Origin: Lacinutrix jangbogonensis
GTDB lineage: Bacteria; Bacteroidota; Bacteroidia; Flavobacteriales; Flavobacteriaceae
Assembly (NCBI RefSeq): GCF_000797445.1
Contig: NZ_JSWF01000024.1
Span: forward strand, 1 to 64,000
DNA: 64,000 nucleotides
Reading direction: 5' to 3'
The position numbers and the translations under genes were made by a program. Under the pieces are notes generated by a model, which was not told the origin of the DNA, searched no databases, and worked only from the letters and a program-made list of their open reading frames with translations. Positions 44,465 to 54,047 of this stretch are shown one piece after another. Within the stretch, counting starts at the first letter, position 1; every line of letters starts with the position of its first letter.

Positions 44465-45364
44465 ATGAGTACATTCCCAAATCTAATTTTATTTGCAATC
44501 CCATTTTTTGCTGCCTCCCTTTTTTTAGAAGCTTATGCTATTTTTAAGCAACATAAAACTTATGATATTAAAGATGCTTTAACGTCCATTGCTATGGGGA
44601 TTGTTAATGTAATGCTAAACTTTATTAGTAAAGCAATAGTGCTAATATGCTTTTTATATGTCTATAATAATTATAGATTGTTTACTATACCAATGGCCTG
44701 GTGGAGTTTCACCTTACTTCTGTTTGCAGACGATTTTTGTTATTATTGGTTTCATAGAATATCTCATCAATGCAGACTGTTTTGGGCTTCACATGTAGTA
44801 CATCATTCTTCAGAAAGATATAATTTAAGTACAGCCTTAAGACAAACTTGGTCTGGCGGCTTCTATACTTTTATTTTTTGGTTAGCCTTACCGCTTTTTG
44901 GTTTTCATCCTGGAATGATAATTTTACAAATGTCAGTTAGTTTAATCTATCAATTTTGGATACATACTGAAACCATTAACAAATTACCCAAATGGTTTGA
45001 AGCCCTCTTTAACACGCCTTCTCATCATCGTGTACACCATGGAAGTAATCCTATTTATCTCGATAGAAACCATGCAGGAATATTTATTATTTGGGATAAA
45101 TTATTTGGTACTTTTCAAGCGGAATTAGATGAAGAAAAAGTAGTCTATGGTTTGGTAGAAAACATAAAGACCAACAACCCAATTAAAATTGCATTTTCAG
45201 AATGGTTCTATATGCTTAAAGACGCCTTTAGTGGTAAAAAGTCTATAAAAAGCAGAGTGTTATATTTAATTAAACCACCTGGTTGGAAACATGATGGAAG
45301 TGGTATTTCAAGCGATGATTTGCGAAAAGAATGGATGGAATCTAAGAATGCTAAAAATAACTAA
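44465..45364 (+). CDS. sterol desaturase / fatty acid hydroxylase family protein
   Basis: 299 residues, membrane-bound di-iron oxygenase. Three His clusters are visible: WFHRISHQ (His97, His101), ASHVVHHSSE (His110, His113, His114) and SHHRVHHG (His187, His188, His191, His192), the classic HxxxH / HxxHH / HHxxHH pattern. Membrane segments at about 5-25, 40-67, 75-92 and 130-165. It probably hydroxylates or desaturates a lipid such as a fatty acid, carotenoid or sterol-like molecule; substrate not deducible. Its 3' end overlaps the convergent MBL gene by 4 bp. Confidence 0.9.
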   Translation: MSTFPNLILFAIPFFAASLFLEAYAIFKQHKTYDIKDALTSIAMGIVNVMLNFISKAIVLICFLYVYNNYRLFTIPMAWWSFTLLLFADDFCYYWFHRISHQCRLFWASHVVHHSSERYNLSTALRQTWSGGFYTFIFWLALPLFGFHPGMIILQMSVSLIYQFWIHTETINKLPKWFEALFNTPSHHRVHHGSNPIYLDRNHAGIFIIWDKLFGTFQAELDEEKVVYGLVENIKTNNPIKIAFSEWFYMLKDAFSGKKSIKSRVLYLIKPPGWKHDGSGISSDDLRKEWMESKNAKNN

Positions 45365-46038
45365 AGAGCAATACTTTCTCCTATTTCTAAAAGCATTAAA
45401 TCTTTATTCTTATCAAAAAATTTACGTTTAGCAACGTCATGGTCAATTTCGATATAACCAAAAGTATCAAAATGATAACCCAAAATTTTATCACACTCCA
45501 CAAAATCACTGGCTATAATAGCATCATCAATTCCCATTGTAAAATTATCGCCAATAGGTAAAATAGCTAGATCTAGTTTGGTTTGTAGTGGAATAAGTTT
45601 CATATCGAAAGTTAAGGCTGTATCTCCAGCAATGTAAATATTTTTATGTTGTCCTTCTATTACAAAGCCTCCTGGTTGTCCGCCATAACTACCATCTGGA
45701 AAAGAAGAAGAATGAATAGCATTTACATATTTTAAGCTCCCAAAATCAAAACCCCAAGTTCCTCCATGATTCATTGGATGGTTTTCAAGTCCTAAACCTC
45801 CAAAATATGAAGCGATTTCATAATTAGAAACTATAACGGCCTTAGTACGAAGTGCAATGGCTTCAACATCTAAAATATGATCTTCATGGGCATGTGTTAC
45901 AAGAATGTAATCGGCTTCTATATCGTTAATATTTATATGTGATGCTTTTGAGTTTCCAGTAATAAAAGGATCTACAAGAATATTAACATCGTCAATTTGT
46001 ATGCTTATACACGCATGACCATAAAATGTGATTTTCAT
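45361..46038 (-). CDS. UPF0173-type metal-dependent hydrolase (metallo-beta-lactamase fold)
   Basis: 225 residues, cytoplasmic. MBL-fold motifs: HACISI near 8, LVDPF near 21, the metal motif THAHEDHILD (His49, His51, Asp53, His54), NHGGTWGFDFGSLKY near 95, and AGDTALTFDMK near 140. It belongs to the UPF0173/UlaG-like group without a known substrate. Start of the SPOR gene is 37 bp upstream; probably co-transcribed with the SPOR, menA and menB genes. Confidence 0.88.
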   Translation of the reverse strand: MKITFYGHACISIQIDDVNILVDPFITGNSKASHININDIEADYILVTHAHEDHILDVEAIALRTKAVIVSNYEIASYFGGLGLENHPMNHGGTWGFDFGSLKYVNAIHSSSFPDGSYGGQPGGFVIEGQHKNIYIAGDTALTFDMKLIPLQTKLDLAILPIGDNFTMGIDDAIIASDFVECDKILGYHFDTFGYIEIDHDVAKRKFFDKNKDLMLLEIGESIAL

Positions 46039-46075
46039 AGTTATAATTTATTACTGTTATCTATTAAGAATACTT

Positions 46076-46654
46076 TTAATTAGCTTCTTCTATTTTTAAG
46101 CGTTTATCGTTTTTAAACGATGCGATAAAAGCGTCCTTAAAACCTAGTTTTACTAATTCTCCTCTAAAGTCTTGTGCTTCTTGTAATGTACTAAAATTAC
46201 CTAAAGCATATTTATTATAGCCACTTTCACTTATTTCTGTAAAATTAACCAAATTTGAAGAAAACAAACTCAAGTCTCTTTCTTTAAAAGCTCCTATTTG
46301 CACAGCATAAATTATTTGATCTTTGATAGATTCTTGAACTTCTACATTAGCAATCATTTGCTCCAAACTAGTTGATTTTTGTTCTAAGTTTATAATTTTT
46401 TGTTTGTAAGCCTCTAGACTATCAGTTTCAATTATTTGTTGGTATTCTTGAACTTTTACATAATCTTTAGAGTAACTAAACACATAGAATATAAAGGTAG
46501 CAAGCGTTAAAAAAAATAAGCAGGCCAAAATAATACTTAAAATGGTTACCTTTCTTTTTTGTTCTTTGGTATGGTTAACCTCTTTTGTTAGCGCTTCGTT
46601 ACTATCTTGAAACGCTAATAAATTTTTATAATCTTGTTCTTCAACATGTGGCAT
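46076..46654 (-). CDS. SPOR-domain membrane protein
   Basis: 192 residues. One membrane segment (ILSIILACLFFLTLATFIFYVF, about 33-55), a short coiled coil (LEAYKQKIINLEQKSTSLEQ, about 85-105), and a C-terminal SPOR domain (IYAVQIGAFKERDLSLF to KLGFKDAFIASF, about 118-182). SPOR domains bind denuded peptidoglycan glycans, so it is likely an inner-membrane protein reaching the cell wall, perhaps in division or envelope maintenance. It lies between menA and the MBL gene. Confidence 0.85.
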   Translation of the reverse strand: MPHVEEQDYKNLLAFQDSNEALTKEVNHTKEQKRKVTILSIILACLFFLTLATFIFYVFSYSKDYVKVQEYQQIIETDSLEAYKQKIINLEQKSTSLEQMIANVEVQESIKDQIIYAVQIGAFKERDLSLFSSNLVNFTEISESGYNKYALGNFSTLQEAQDFRGELVKLGFKDAFIASFKNDKRLKIEEAN

Positions 46655-46665
46655 AATAAATTGGT

Positions 46666-47607
46666 TTAAGTATTAAATATTGCAAATAATATAGCAAATA
46701 AAAAGGTGCTTAGGGCTACTTTTTTTAATTCTCCATCTAAATCTTTATGAATAACATTTCTAGCAACCACAACCATATTTAGTATTAGAGGAATAAATGC
46801 TATTAAAAATAAATACTGAATTGCAGAATAATAATGAAGCTGAACATAAAGTAGTGCGCAAATTAATGCTGTAATAATTAAAGAATAATGATAAATTTTT
46901 GCGTTCTGACTTCCAATTTTAACGACTAAAGTATTTTTATTTGCTTTAGCATCTTCAATTCTATCTCGCATATTATTAAGATTAAGCACTGCAACGCTTA
47001 ATAAACCAATGCTTGTTGCTGGCAAAAAAACATCCCAATTAATTGCTTTTGTGTATAAAAAACAGCTACCAACGACACCTAACCAGCCAAAAAAGACAAA
47101 CACAAAGACATCTCCAAAGCCAGAATAGCCATACGCATTTTTACCTACAGTATATTTTATTGCTGCTGCAATAGAAACAATTCCTAAAATAAAAAACAAC
47201 ACAGAATATCCAAAATTATCTACACCAAAAGCCTTGTAAATCAATAATAAAGCGACAATTAAAGTTAGGATAGCTGTAATTACCATAGCACGTTTCATTT
47301 GCTTTGGTGTAATTATACCAGAAGCAACTAAACGTTGCTCTCCTACTCTATTATCGTCTGTACCTTTTATGCCATCTCCATAATCGTTTGCGAAGTTGGA
47401 TAAGACTTGAAATCCTATGGTCGTTAATATTGCTAACCAAAAAATTGAGGATTCTAAAACACTAGGACAACCAAAACAACAAAAAAAACCCGTCTCATTA
47501 AAAAGATGAAAATTTGTGCTTCCTAAAGAACATCCTACAATTATCCCAGAAATAGAAAGTGGTAATGTTCGTAATCGAGCAGCAGCAAGCCAATGTTTTA
47601 TAGTCAA
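46666..47607 (-). CDS. menA: 1,4-dihydroxy-2-naphthoate polyprenyltransferase
   Basis: Attaches the polyprenyl chain to DHNA in the membrane, the penultimate menaquinone step. 313 residues, about nine membrane segments. Prenyl-diphosphate binding motifs: NFANDYGDGIKGTD near 75-88 (NDxxDxxxD) and NNMRDRIEDAKANK near 205-218. An insertion rich in Cys and Phe (NETGFFCCFGCPSVLES) between the first two helices is unusual. Upstream of the SPOR gene by 11 bp. Confidence 0.9.
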   Translation of the reverse strand: MTIKHWLAAARLRTLPLSISGIIVGCSLGSTNFHLFNETGFFCCFGCPSVLESSIFWLAILTTIGFQVLSNFANDYGDGIKGTDDNRVGEQRLVASGIITPKQMKRAMVITAILTLIVALLLIYKAFGVDNFGYSVLFFILGIVSIAAAIKYTVGKNAYGYSGFGDVFVFVFFGWLGVVGSCFLYTKAINWDVFLPATSIGLLSVAVLNLNNMRDRIEDAKANKNTLVVKIGSQNAKIYHYSLIITALICALLYVQLHYYSAIQYLFLIAFIPLILNMVVVARNVIHKDLDGELKKVALSTFLFAILFAIFNT

Positions 47608-47665
47608 TTTCTCTTTATTTATGAATTCAAAAAACTAAAATCGTTATGCGTTAATTGTAAGTCCA

Positions 47666-48505
47666 TTAAGGAATCCATTGTTTAGGAAAGTTAGGCTTTC
47701 TTTTTTCTAAAAAGGCATCTCTACCTTCTTTTGCTTCATCTGTCATGTAAGCTAAACGTGTAGCTTCGCCTGCAAATACTTGCTGTCCAACCATGCCATC
47801 ATCTGTTAAATTCATTGCGAATTTAAGCATCTTAATAGAGGTTGGCGATTTTTCCAATATTTCTTGAGCCCAAGTATAAGCTGTATCTTCTAACTCATCG
47901 TGAGGAATTACTGCATTTACCATTCCCATGTCATATGCTTCTTGAGCAGAATAATTTCGTCCTAAAAAGAAAATTTCACGAGCTTTTTTCTGTCCTACCA
48001 TTTTTGCAAGGTATGCAGAACCATAACCACCATCAAAACTGGTAACATCTGCATCTGTTTGCTTAAAAATCGCGTGTTCTTTACTAGCTAAAGTTAAATC
48101 GCAAACTACATGCAAACTATGTCCACCACCAACTGCCCAACCTGGAACTACTGCAATTACAGCTTTTGGCATAAACCTAATTAAGCGTTGTACTTCTAAG
48201 ATATTTAACCTATGGTAACCGTCTTCTCCAACATAACCTTTATGACCTCTCGCTTTTTGATCGCCTCCAGAACAAAATGAATAGATACCATCTTTTGTAG
48301 ATGGACCTTCAGCGGATAATAATACCACTCCAATATTAATATCTTCTTGTGCATCGTAAAAAGCATCGTAGAGTTCTTTAGTTGTTTTTGGTCTAAATGC
48401 ATTTCTAACATTTGGTCTGTTAAAGGCAATTCGTGCTACACCATTACTTTTTTTATAAGTAATATCTTCATATTCTTTAACGGTTTTCCAATCTGGCTTG
48501 CTCAT
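47666..48505 (-). CDS. menB: 1,4-dihydroxy-2-naphthoyl-CoA synthase
   Basis: Cyclises o-succinylbenzoyl-CoA to DHNA-CoA. 279 residues from MSKPDWKTVKEY (ATG 48505); the frame extends upstream only by a non-ATG codon. Crotonase fold: FNRPNVRNAFRPKT near 30, the oxyanion loop FCSGGDQKARG near 80-90, VVPGWAVGGGHSLHVVCDLT near 118-137, and the MenB-specific QTDADVTSFDGGYGSAYLAK near 148-167. The GGDQ and Asp/Ser/Tyr loop distinguish MenB from generic enoyl-CoA hydratases. Upstream of menA by about 60 bp on the same strand. Confidence 0.95.
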   Translation of the reverse strand: MSKPDWKTVKEYEDITYKKSNGVARIAFNRPNVRNAFRPKTTKELYDAFYDAQEDINIGVVLLSAEGPSTKDGIYSFCSGGDQKARGHKGYVGEDGYHRLNILEVQRLIRFMPKAVIAVVPGWAVGGGHSLHVVCDLTLASKEHAIFKQTDADVTSFDGGYGSAYLAKMVGQKKAREIFFLGRNYSAQEAYDMGMVNAVIPHDELEDTAYTWAQEILEKSPTSIKMLKFAMNLTDDGMVGQQVFAGEATRLAYMTDEAKEGRDAFLEKRKPNFPKQWIP

Positions 48506-48561
48506 TTTTCTTATTTTAGTCAAAAATAAATCATTTTAAATAAATAAATACATGTCTTACT

Positions 48562-49656
48562 ATGAAAAATAACAACTTGCTATGCGTTTTACTTTTTGCT
48601 TCATTTTTCGGTTTTTCGCAATCTTATCAATTTAAAACTATTGTAGATTTAGAGGCTACAGATGTTATTAGTCAAGGAAGCACTGGCACATGCTGGAGTT
48701 TTTCGGCTTCCTCATTTTTTGAAAGTGAAATTATTAGACTTACAGGAAAACGTATTGATCTTTCTGAAATGTACTCGGTTAGACATACCTATACTGATAA
48801 AGCATGGAATTATGTTATGAGACAAGGCAAAGCACAATTTAGCCAAGGTGGTTTGGCACACGACGTTATTAATAGTATGACTGACAATGGCATTGTCCCT
48901 AATAAGGTGTTCTCTGGTTTACATGAAAATGAAGACAAACACAACCACTCTAAATTAGCAGATACATTAAAGAAAGTACTGACAGTCTATTTAAAGGATG
49001 AAAAGAAATATCCTGGTAATTGGAAAACAGATGTAGAAAATATACTTGATCAACATTTAGGAGATAAAGTAGTTTCTTTTAATTATGAAGGTGTGCAATA
49101 TACACCTCAATCTTTTTTAGAAATGACTAAAATTATTCCAGAAGACTATATTACAATTACTTCGTTTTCACATAAACCATATTGTGCTAATTTTATTTTA
49201 AATATTCCTGATAATTTTTCTAACGGAAGTTTTTATAATATGAAATTAAATGAATTTATGACTACCATAAACTATGCATTAAACAATGGGTTTACTATAG
49301 AGTTAGATTGCGATGTGAGCGAAAAAACATTCTCATCTAAACATGGTATTGCAGTTGTACCAGAAGATGGTGACGTTAATGCGTTATTAGAGATTATGCC
49401 AGAAAAAGAAATTACTCCTGAGTTTAGACAACAAGAATTTGAAAATTTTAATACTACAGACGACCATTTAATGCATATTGTTGGTATTCTAAAAGACCAA
49501 AATGGAAACACGTATTACAAAGTAAAAAATTCTTGGGGAAATAAAAATGTTGGAAATGATGGCTATATAAATATGAGTGAAGCTTATATGAAACTAAAAA
49601 CCATTTCTATTACCTTACATAAAGATGCCATCCCAAAAGCTATTATGCAAAAATAA
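48562..49656 (+). CDS. secreted C1-family cysteine peptidase (bleomycin-hydrolase-like aminopeptidase)
   Basis: 364 residues. A signal peptide (LLCVLLFASFFGFSQS) shows export. C1 papain-type catalytic residues: Cys44 in GSTGTCWSFSASSFFESEI, His in DDHLMHIVGIL near 300 and Asn in KVKNSWGNKNVG near 325, the order of the bleomycin hydrolase/PepC subfamily, though those are usually about 450 residues and cytoplasmic. A secreted aminopeptidase for peptide scavenging is likely. Divergent from menB. Confidence 0.85.
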   Translation: MKNNNLLCVLLFASFFGFSQSYQFKTIVDLEATDVISQGSTGTCWSFSASSFFESEIIRLTGKRIDLSEMYSVRHTYTDKAWNYVMRQGKAQFSQGGLAHDVINSMTDNGIVPNKVFSGLHENEDKHNHSKLADTLKKVLTVYLKDEKKYPGNWKTDVENILDQHLGDKVVSFNYEGVQYTPQSFLEMTKIIPEDYITITSFSHKPYCANFILNIPDNFSNGSFYNMKLNEFMTTINYALNNGFTIELDCDVSEKTFSSKHGIAVVPEDGDVNALLEIMPEKEITPEFRQQEFENFNTTDDHLMHIVGILKDQNGNTYYKVKNSWGNKNVGNDGYINMSEAYMKLKTISITLHKDAIPKAIMQK

Positions 49657-49658
49657 AT

Positions 49659-50495
49659 TTAGGCTTGAACTAAGCGAATGCCATCTTTATCGATGGTAAT
49701 TTGCTTTTGTTTGTAAAGTGTACCAACGGCCTTTTTGAAATTCTTTTTACTCATTTCAAAAGTCTCTTTAATGGCTTCTGGTGAAGATTTATCATGCAAT
49801 GGTAAATATCCAGAATTGTCTTGAAGTGCTTCTAAAATTTTCTTTGCATTTGGTTCTATATTTCTAAAACCAATTTGGCCTAAAGCAATATCTAACTTAT
49901 TTCCAGGTCTTACTTTTTTAACGATACCTTTTAAACGATCTCCAATGCTTATTTCTTGAAAAATATTATCCTTATAAATTAAACCAATATGCTGTTTATT
50001 TACAATAACATTCATTCCAAAATCACTTGGATGCGAGACTATTAATTCTACTTCCTCAAAATCTGAAACTGATAATTCTGTATTATCTAAAAACCGATTT
50101 GTTTTACTGGAGGCTACAAGTCTTTCAGACTTTTCATCAAGATAACAATGTACTAAATACCAACCTCCTTTTTTCATTGGGAAGGCTTGTTCTTTAAACG
50201 GACAAAATAATTCCTTTACCATTCCCCAATCAAGGAAAGCACCATAATCGTTTACTGTATTACAACGTAAAACTGCAAAATCTCCTTTTGTAATATGTGG
50301 CTCATCGGTTACAGCAACCATACGTTCCTCATTATCTAAGTAGATAAATACTTCTATATCGTCTCCAACTTTAAAAACGTCTTCTACATAACGGTTTGGT
50401 AATAAAACTTCATTACCATCTGTATCTCCTAAAAACATACCAGGTTCGGTATCTCTAAGGATTTCTAACGTATTAAATTCTCCAATATTTATCAT
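49659..50495 (-). CDS. S1-like RNA-binding protein, CvfB family
   Basis: 278 residues. Repeated S1/OB modules: residues 1-60 (GEFNTLEILRDTEPGMFLGD), 65-130 (GDFAVLRCNTVNDYGAFLDW), 140-210 (IGLIYKDNIFQEISIGDRLK), then a winged-helix C-terminus (AIKETFEMSKKNFKKAVGTL). The arrangement matches CvfB, an RNA-binding regulator of virulence and growth genes in Staphylococcus. Role here unknown. Monocistronic; convergent with the C1 peptidase gene, 2 bp apart. Confidence 0.9.
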   Translation of the reverse strand: MINIGEFNTLEILRDTEPGMFLGDTDGNEVLLPNRYVEDVFKVGDDIEVFIYLDNEERMVAVTDEPHITKGDFAVLRCNTVNDYGAFLDWGMVKELFCPFKEQAFPMKKGGWYLVHCYLDEKSERLVASSKTNRFLDNTELSVSDFEEVELIVSHPSDFGMNVIVNKQHIGLIYKDNIFQEISIGDRLKGIVKKVRPGNKLDIALGQIGFRNIEPNAKKILEALQDNSGYLPLHDKSSPEAIKETFEMSKKNFKKAVGTLYKQKQITIDKDGIRLVQA

Positions 50496-50587
50496 GTTGC
50501 AAAAATACTAATATTAATACTCAAATGTGTTGTTTTTTTTCATTTGAAAGTAATTTCAATATCCTAATAAAAGTTCAGGACAAGAAA

Positions 50588-50616
50588 AAAGCGTTACAAC
50601 ATAAGTTATAACGCTT
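50588..50616. terminator. terminator
   Basis: AAAGCGTTA and TAACGCTTT form a stem with an 11-nt loop; A run on the left serves as T run in the minus direction, after the DUF2853 gene. Confidence 0.7.
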
Positions 50617-50643
50617 TAGTAAATTATATAATACTTTATTTAA

Positions 50644-50982
50644 TTAGTAAACTGATTCTTTTTTAAAGTGCTTAGCTAATAAATAATAAACTACCGCTCT
50701 GTACTTGTTTTTATTAGAACGACCGTAAGTTTCAATTACTGAATCTATTGCCTTATCTAAGTCTGCACTATCATTTAAACCTAATTTCTTAATTAAGAAA
50801 TTATTTTTTACTGTTGCCAGTTCAGATGGATCTGTACCTGAAACTGTTGCAGAATCTTTATTATAAATAGAGGGTCCACAACCAATTGTTACTTTGGTTA
50901 AAAAATCCATATCTGGATTTGTACCACATTTGTCTTTTAAGTCTGCTGCGTATTTTACAATTAGATCATCCCTTTTACTCAT
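50644..50982 (-). CDS. DUF2853 family protein
   Basis: 112 residues from MSKRDDLIVKYAADLKDKCG (ATG 50982). A longer frame upstream would add 21 residues that look like non-coding leader, so I use the internal ATG, which fits the family. Small, soluble, helical; typical stretches are TKVTIGCGPSIYNKDSATVS and YGRSNKNKYRAVVYYLLAKHF. Function unknown for the family. It lies downstream of menD by about 50 bp on the same strand. Confidence 0.85.
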   Translation of the reverse strand: MSKRDDLIVKYAADLKDKCGTNPDMDFLTKVTIGCGPSIYNKDSATVSGTDPSELATVKNNFLIKKLGLNDSADLDKAIDSVIETYGRSNKNKYRAVVYYLLAKHFKKESVY

Positions 50983-51096
50983 AATTTTAGTTTGTTTTAA
51001 TTCTTTATAAATATACAATTTTTTTGCATTAATAAAATTATTCATTTATTAATTTACAACCACAATATCGATAAAAAGTAGAATATACCCGTTGAA

Positions 51097-52833
51097 TTAC
51101 TTAATTTTACTAAAATAGTTAAGCAGAATGGTGTCATTTTCTTTACTAGGTGTAAACACTTCAAGTAATTTTGGCTTCAACGTTTCGTTATAAAAAGTAT
51201 CTAAAGCGTGAGACAATTCATTCTCGTTTGATGCTGTTTTGTATTCAAAATTATACATTTCGCACAGTTGCTTGGCAGTCAAGTTATGCTTAGTTTCAAA
51301 ATATTGATCGAAATTTTTTGTGTTTTTATGTCCAGGTAAAATTCTAAAAATACCTCCTCCTTCATTATTCACAACAATAACTCTAAAATTATTAGGAATA
51401 TAATTATTCCAAAAGGCATTACTGTCATAGAGAAAACTTAAATCCCCAGTAATAAAAGTGGTTTGTAATTTAGAAGCCGTTGCAGCACCAATAGCTGTAC
51501 TCGTGCTTCCATCTATTCCACTTGTACCTCTATTACAAAAGACTTCTAATGATTTATTTAAATCGAAAAGCTGTGTATATCTAATAGCAGAACTATTACC
51601 TACTTGTAATTGTGATTGGCTGGGTATTGATTTTAGTAAAACATCGAAAACCTTAAAATCGCTAAAAGGAATCGCCTTCATATAAGTTTCATGCTTTTCT
51701 CTTCTACTGTTAAAAGCTCTAAGCCAAAAACTATTATAGTCGCTTTGCTCAGGTTTTACGTGTTCTAAAAATTCAAAAAAGAATGCATTAACAGGTATTT
51801 TAAACACTTTATTTAAACTAAAATATGTATCATTTGCATTGTGCTCACCAATATGCCAATGCTGTTTAGGTTTATATGTTCTTAAGTATTTTTTAATCTT
51901 TTTAGACACAACAAGCCCTCCAAAAGTTAATAATATATCAGGTTTTAAAGCTTCTAATTCTTCAGTATTTAAAGCACCAATTAATTTATCGATTCCAGGA
52001 ATAAAACGCTCATGGTGAATATTAGATGTTGTTTCTGTAAGTATTAAGACACTTTCGTCTTCTGCTAAAATATCTAAATACTTTTGGGCAATAGTATTGG
52101 GTTGGTTTACTCCTACTAAAACCAATTTACGTTTTGAATTATTCCAAAGCTTAGTAAAAGCACTAAAATCTTCATTTGTAGTATCCGTTTTTTCTAGCGG
52201 AATGACTTCTGGGTTCACAACTAGTTCCTCGACCATATCATACAAAGGCTCATTAAAAGGAACGTTAATATGCACAGGTCCTTTTTGTGAAACCGAAATA
52301 TTAAGGGCTTTATTTATCTGTATTTCATTGTTTTGCTGAACTGTATTTTGTAAATCAAGCTTATTCTCAATACTTTTTAGTATTGAAAATTCGTCGTTTT
52401 CAAGTTTATTTGTTTCTTGTAAATCTTGTTTTAAATTTGCCGAATATAAAATATGATTTTTATAAACCTCTTCTTGATTTATGGTTTGCCCATCACCAAT
52501 TCCAACCAAGTGTTTTGGTCTGTCTGCACTTAAAACTACTAAAGGAATATTGCTATAAAAAGCTTCCGCAACCGCTGGATAATAATTTAACAATGCACTA
52601 CCAGAAGTACAAACAACCGCAACAGGTTCTTGAATTTGTTGTGCAATACCTAATGCAAAAAATGCTGCACAACGCTCATCTACAATACTATAACTTTTAA
52701 AAAAAGGGTCGTGAGTAAAACCGATGGTTAAAGGTGCATTTCGGCTTCCTGGAGATAACACAATATGCTGTATGTTTTTAGCTTTACAAAGCTGCACAAC
52801 GGTTTGAGCAAGTGGAATTTTTGGATATATCAT
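51097..52833 (-). CDS. menD: SEPHCHC synthase
   Basis: Thiamine-diphosphate enzyme that condenses isochorismate and 2-oxoglutarate, the second menaquinone step. 578 residues, standard. Motifs: VLSPGSRNAPLTIGF near 24-38, SIVDERCAAFFALGIAQQ with the catalytic Glu near 53, CTSGSALLNYYPAVAEA near 75-91, and the ThDP-binding GTSGIDGSTSTAIGAA through ITGDLSFLYDSNAFW near 432-472. The menF stop is about 40 bp upstream, so menF and menD are co-transcribed. Confidence 0.95.
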   Translation of the reverse strand: MIYPKIPLAQTVVQLCKAKNIQHIVLSPGSRNAPLTIGFTHDPFFKSYSIVDERCAAFFALGIAQQIQEPVAVVCTSGSALLNYYPAVAEAFYSNIPLVVLSADRPKHLVGIGDGQTINQEEVYKNHILYSANLKQDLQETNKLENDEFSILKSIENKLDLQNTVQQNNEIQINKALNISVSQKGPVHINVPFNEPLYDMVEELVVNPEVIPLEKTDTTNEDFSAFTKLWNNSKRKLVLVGVNQPNTIAQKYLDILAEDESVLILTETTSNIHHERFIPGIDKLIGALNTEELEALKPDILLTFGGLVVSKKIKKYLRTYKPKQHWHIGEHNANDTYFSLNKVFKIPVNAFFFEFLEHVKPEQSDYNSFWLRAFNSRREKHETYMKAIPFSDFKVFDVLLKSIPSQSQLQVGNSSAIRYTQLFDLNKSLEVFCNRGTSGIDGSTSTAIGAATASKLQTTFITGDLSFLYDSNAFWNNYIPNNFRVIVVNNEGGGIFRILPGHKNTKNFDQYFETKHNLTAKQLCEMYNFEYKTASNENELSHALDTFYNETLKPKLLEVFTPSKENDTILLNYFSKIK

Positions 52834-52872
52834 TTCTATAACAAAAATACAAAATAGCCTATTTAAAAACTT

Positions 52873-54009
52873 CTAAAACAACACCTTTTTCATTGTTTGG
52901 GTTTTATTTACAGTTTCGTCCCATTCATTCTCTGGAATAGAGTCTTTGGTAATACCTCCACCAATATAAACACTTGCTTTTATGTCTGTTAATTGCATAC
53001 AACGGAGGTTAACAAATAGATTGGAAACTGTTTTAACAGCATTATAGGCGTTATTCTCAACATTACGCCGATTAGTATTTCTTCTGGTTTCTTCTTTGCT
53101 ATTTAATTCGCCTAAAAAACCGGTATAAAACTCACGATTATAGTTTTCATTTTCTAAAATAAATTGTTTGGTCACCGTTTTTGGCAAGCCACAAACTGCT
53201 GGAGTTGGATGCAACATCTCAACAACAGCTTTTAAATTTGAACTTAAAATACCAGAAACCTTCGTTCGTAAATGCAGTAAATCCCCTGCTTTTATAGTTT
53301 CTACAGGTGCAACACTTAAACTGCTAACTAAAGGTTGTAAACTACCGACTAAAAAATCAGTTACGAGTTGTTGTTCTTCGGTTTCTTTAGCTTTCCAAAT
53401 TGGAGTATCATCTCCTTTATATTCTTGAGTTCCTGCTAAAGCCATTGTCGTAAATCTACTTCCTGTTACACTTAGCAAGGTTTCTGGAGTTGCACCAAGC
53501 CATAACCCTATTTTGGGATGATACCAACAATATACAAAGGCTGTTTTGTATTGCGATAACAAGCGTTTAAAAAGTTGAATAGGGTTTGCTTCGGAAAGTT
53601 TTACGTCTTCCTTTCTGGATAATACTACTTTTTTAAACGTATTATTTTCAATAGCTTTTATTGCTTTTGAAACGAGATTAAGATGAAAGTCTCGTGCTTC
53701 ATTTGATTTTTCCACTTCTTTACTGTGGATTAGCTTCGCTGAATCTTCGATTTCCTGCTTTTTTTCTAGAATGATAAATTCGGTTTCTAATGTTGCTGAT
53801 TGCGCTGTAGGCATTAAAACCGTTTGTTTTTTAGAATCGAAAGGCGCAAAAACAAATCCGATTTCTGTTAAATCCTTAGAAGTATAAACAGTATCATCAT
53901 TTTGAAACACTCCTTTTACAACCGAAACATTAGGTTTACGATACAGCACAAATGGCAAAGCATCGTCAAAATGATTCTGGGCAATTTCAAAAAAATCTTC
54001 TGACTGCAT
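52873..54009 (-). CDS. menF: isochorismate synthase
   Basis: Converts chorismate to isochorismate, the first committed menaquinone step. 378 residues. Chorismate-binding fold motifs: FKKVVLSRKEDVKL near 140 with the catalytic Lys, WLGATPETLLSV near 178-189, TMALAGTQEYKGDD near 197-210, HPTPAVCGLPKT near 290 and FYTGFLGELNS near 315, then YIGGGITKDSIPENEWDE with the Mg-binding Glu. The motifs are of the isochorismate synthase rather than anthranilate synthase type, and menD is adjacent. Confidence 0.93.
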   Translation of the reverse strand: MQSEDFFEIAQNHFDDALPFVLYRKPNVSVVKGVFQNDDTVYTSKDLTEIGFVFAPFDSKKQTVLMPTAQSATLETEFIILEKKQEIEDSAKLIHSKEVEKSNEARDFHLNLVSKAIKAIENNTFKKVVLSRKEDVKLSEANPIQLFKRLLSQYKTAFVYCWYHPKIGLWLGATPETLLSVTGSRFTTMALAGTQEYKGDDTPIWKAKETEEQQLVTDFLVGSLQPLVSSLSVAPVETIKAGDLLHLRTKVSGILSSNLKAVVEMLHPTPAVCGLPKTVTKQFILENENYNREFYTGFLGELNSKEETRRNTNRRNVENNAYNAVKTVSNLFVNLRCMQLTDIKASVYIGGGITKDSIPENEWDETVNKTQTMKKVLF

Positions 54010-54047
54010 TAATTATATATTTTTTTCATTTCCGTGAAGACGGAAAT

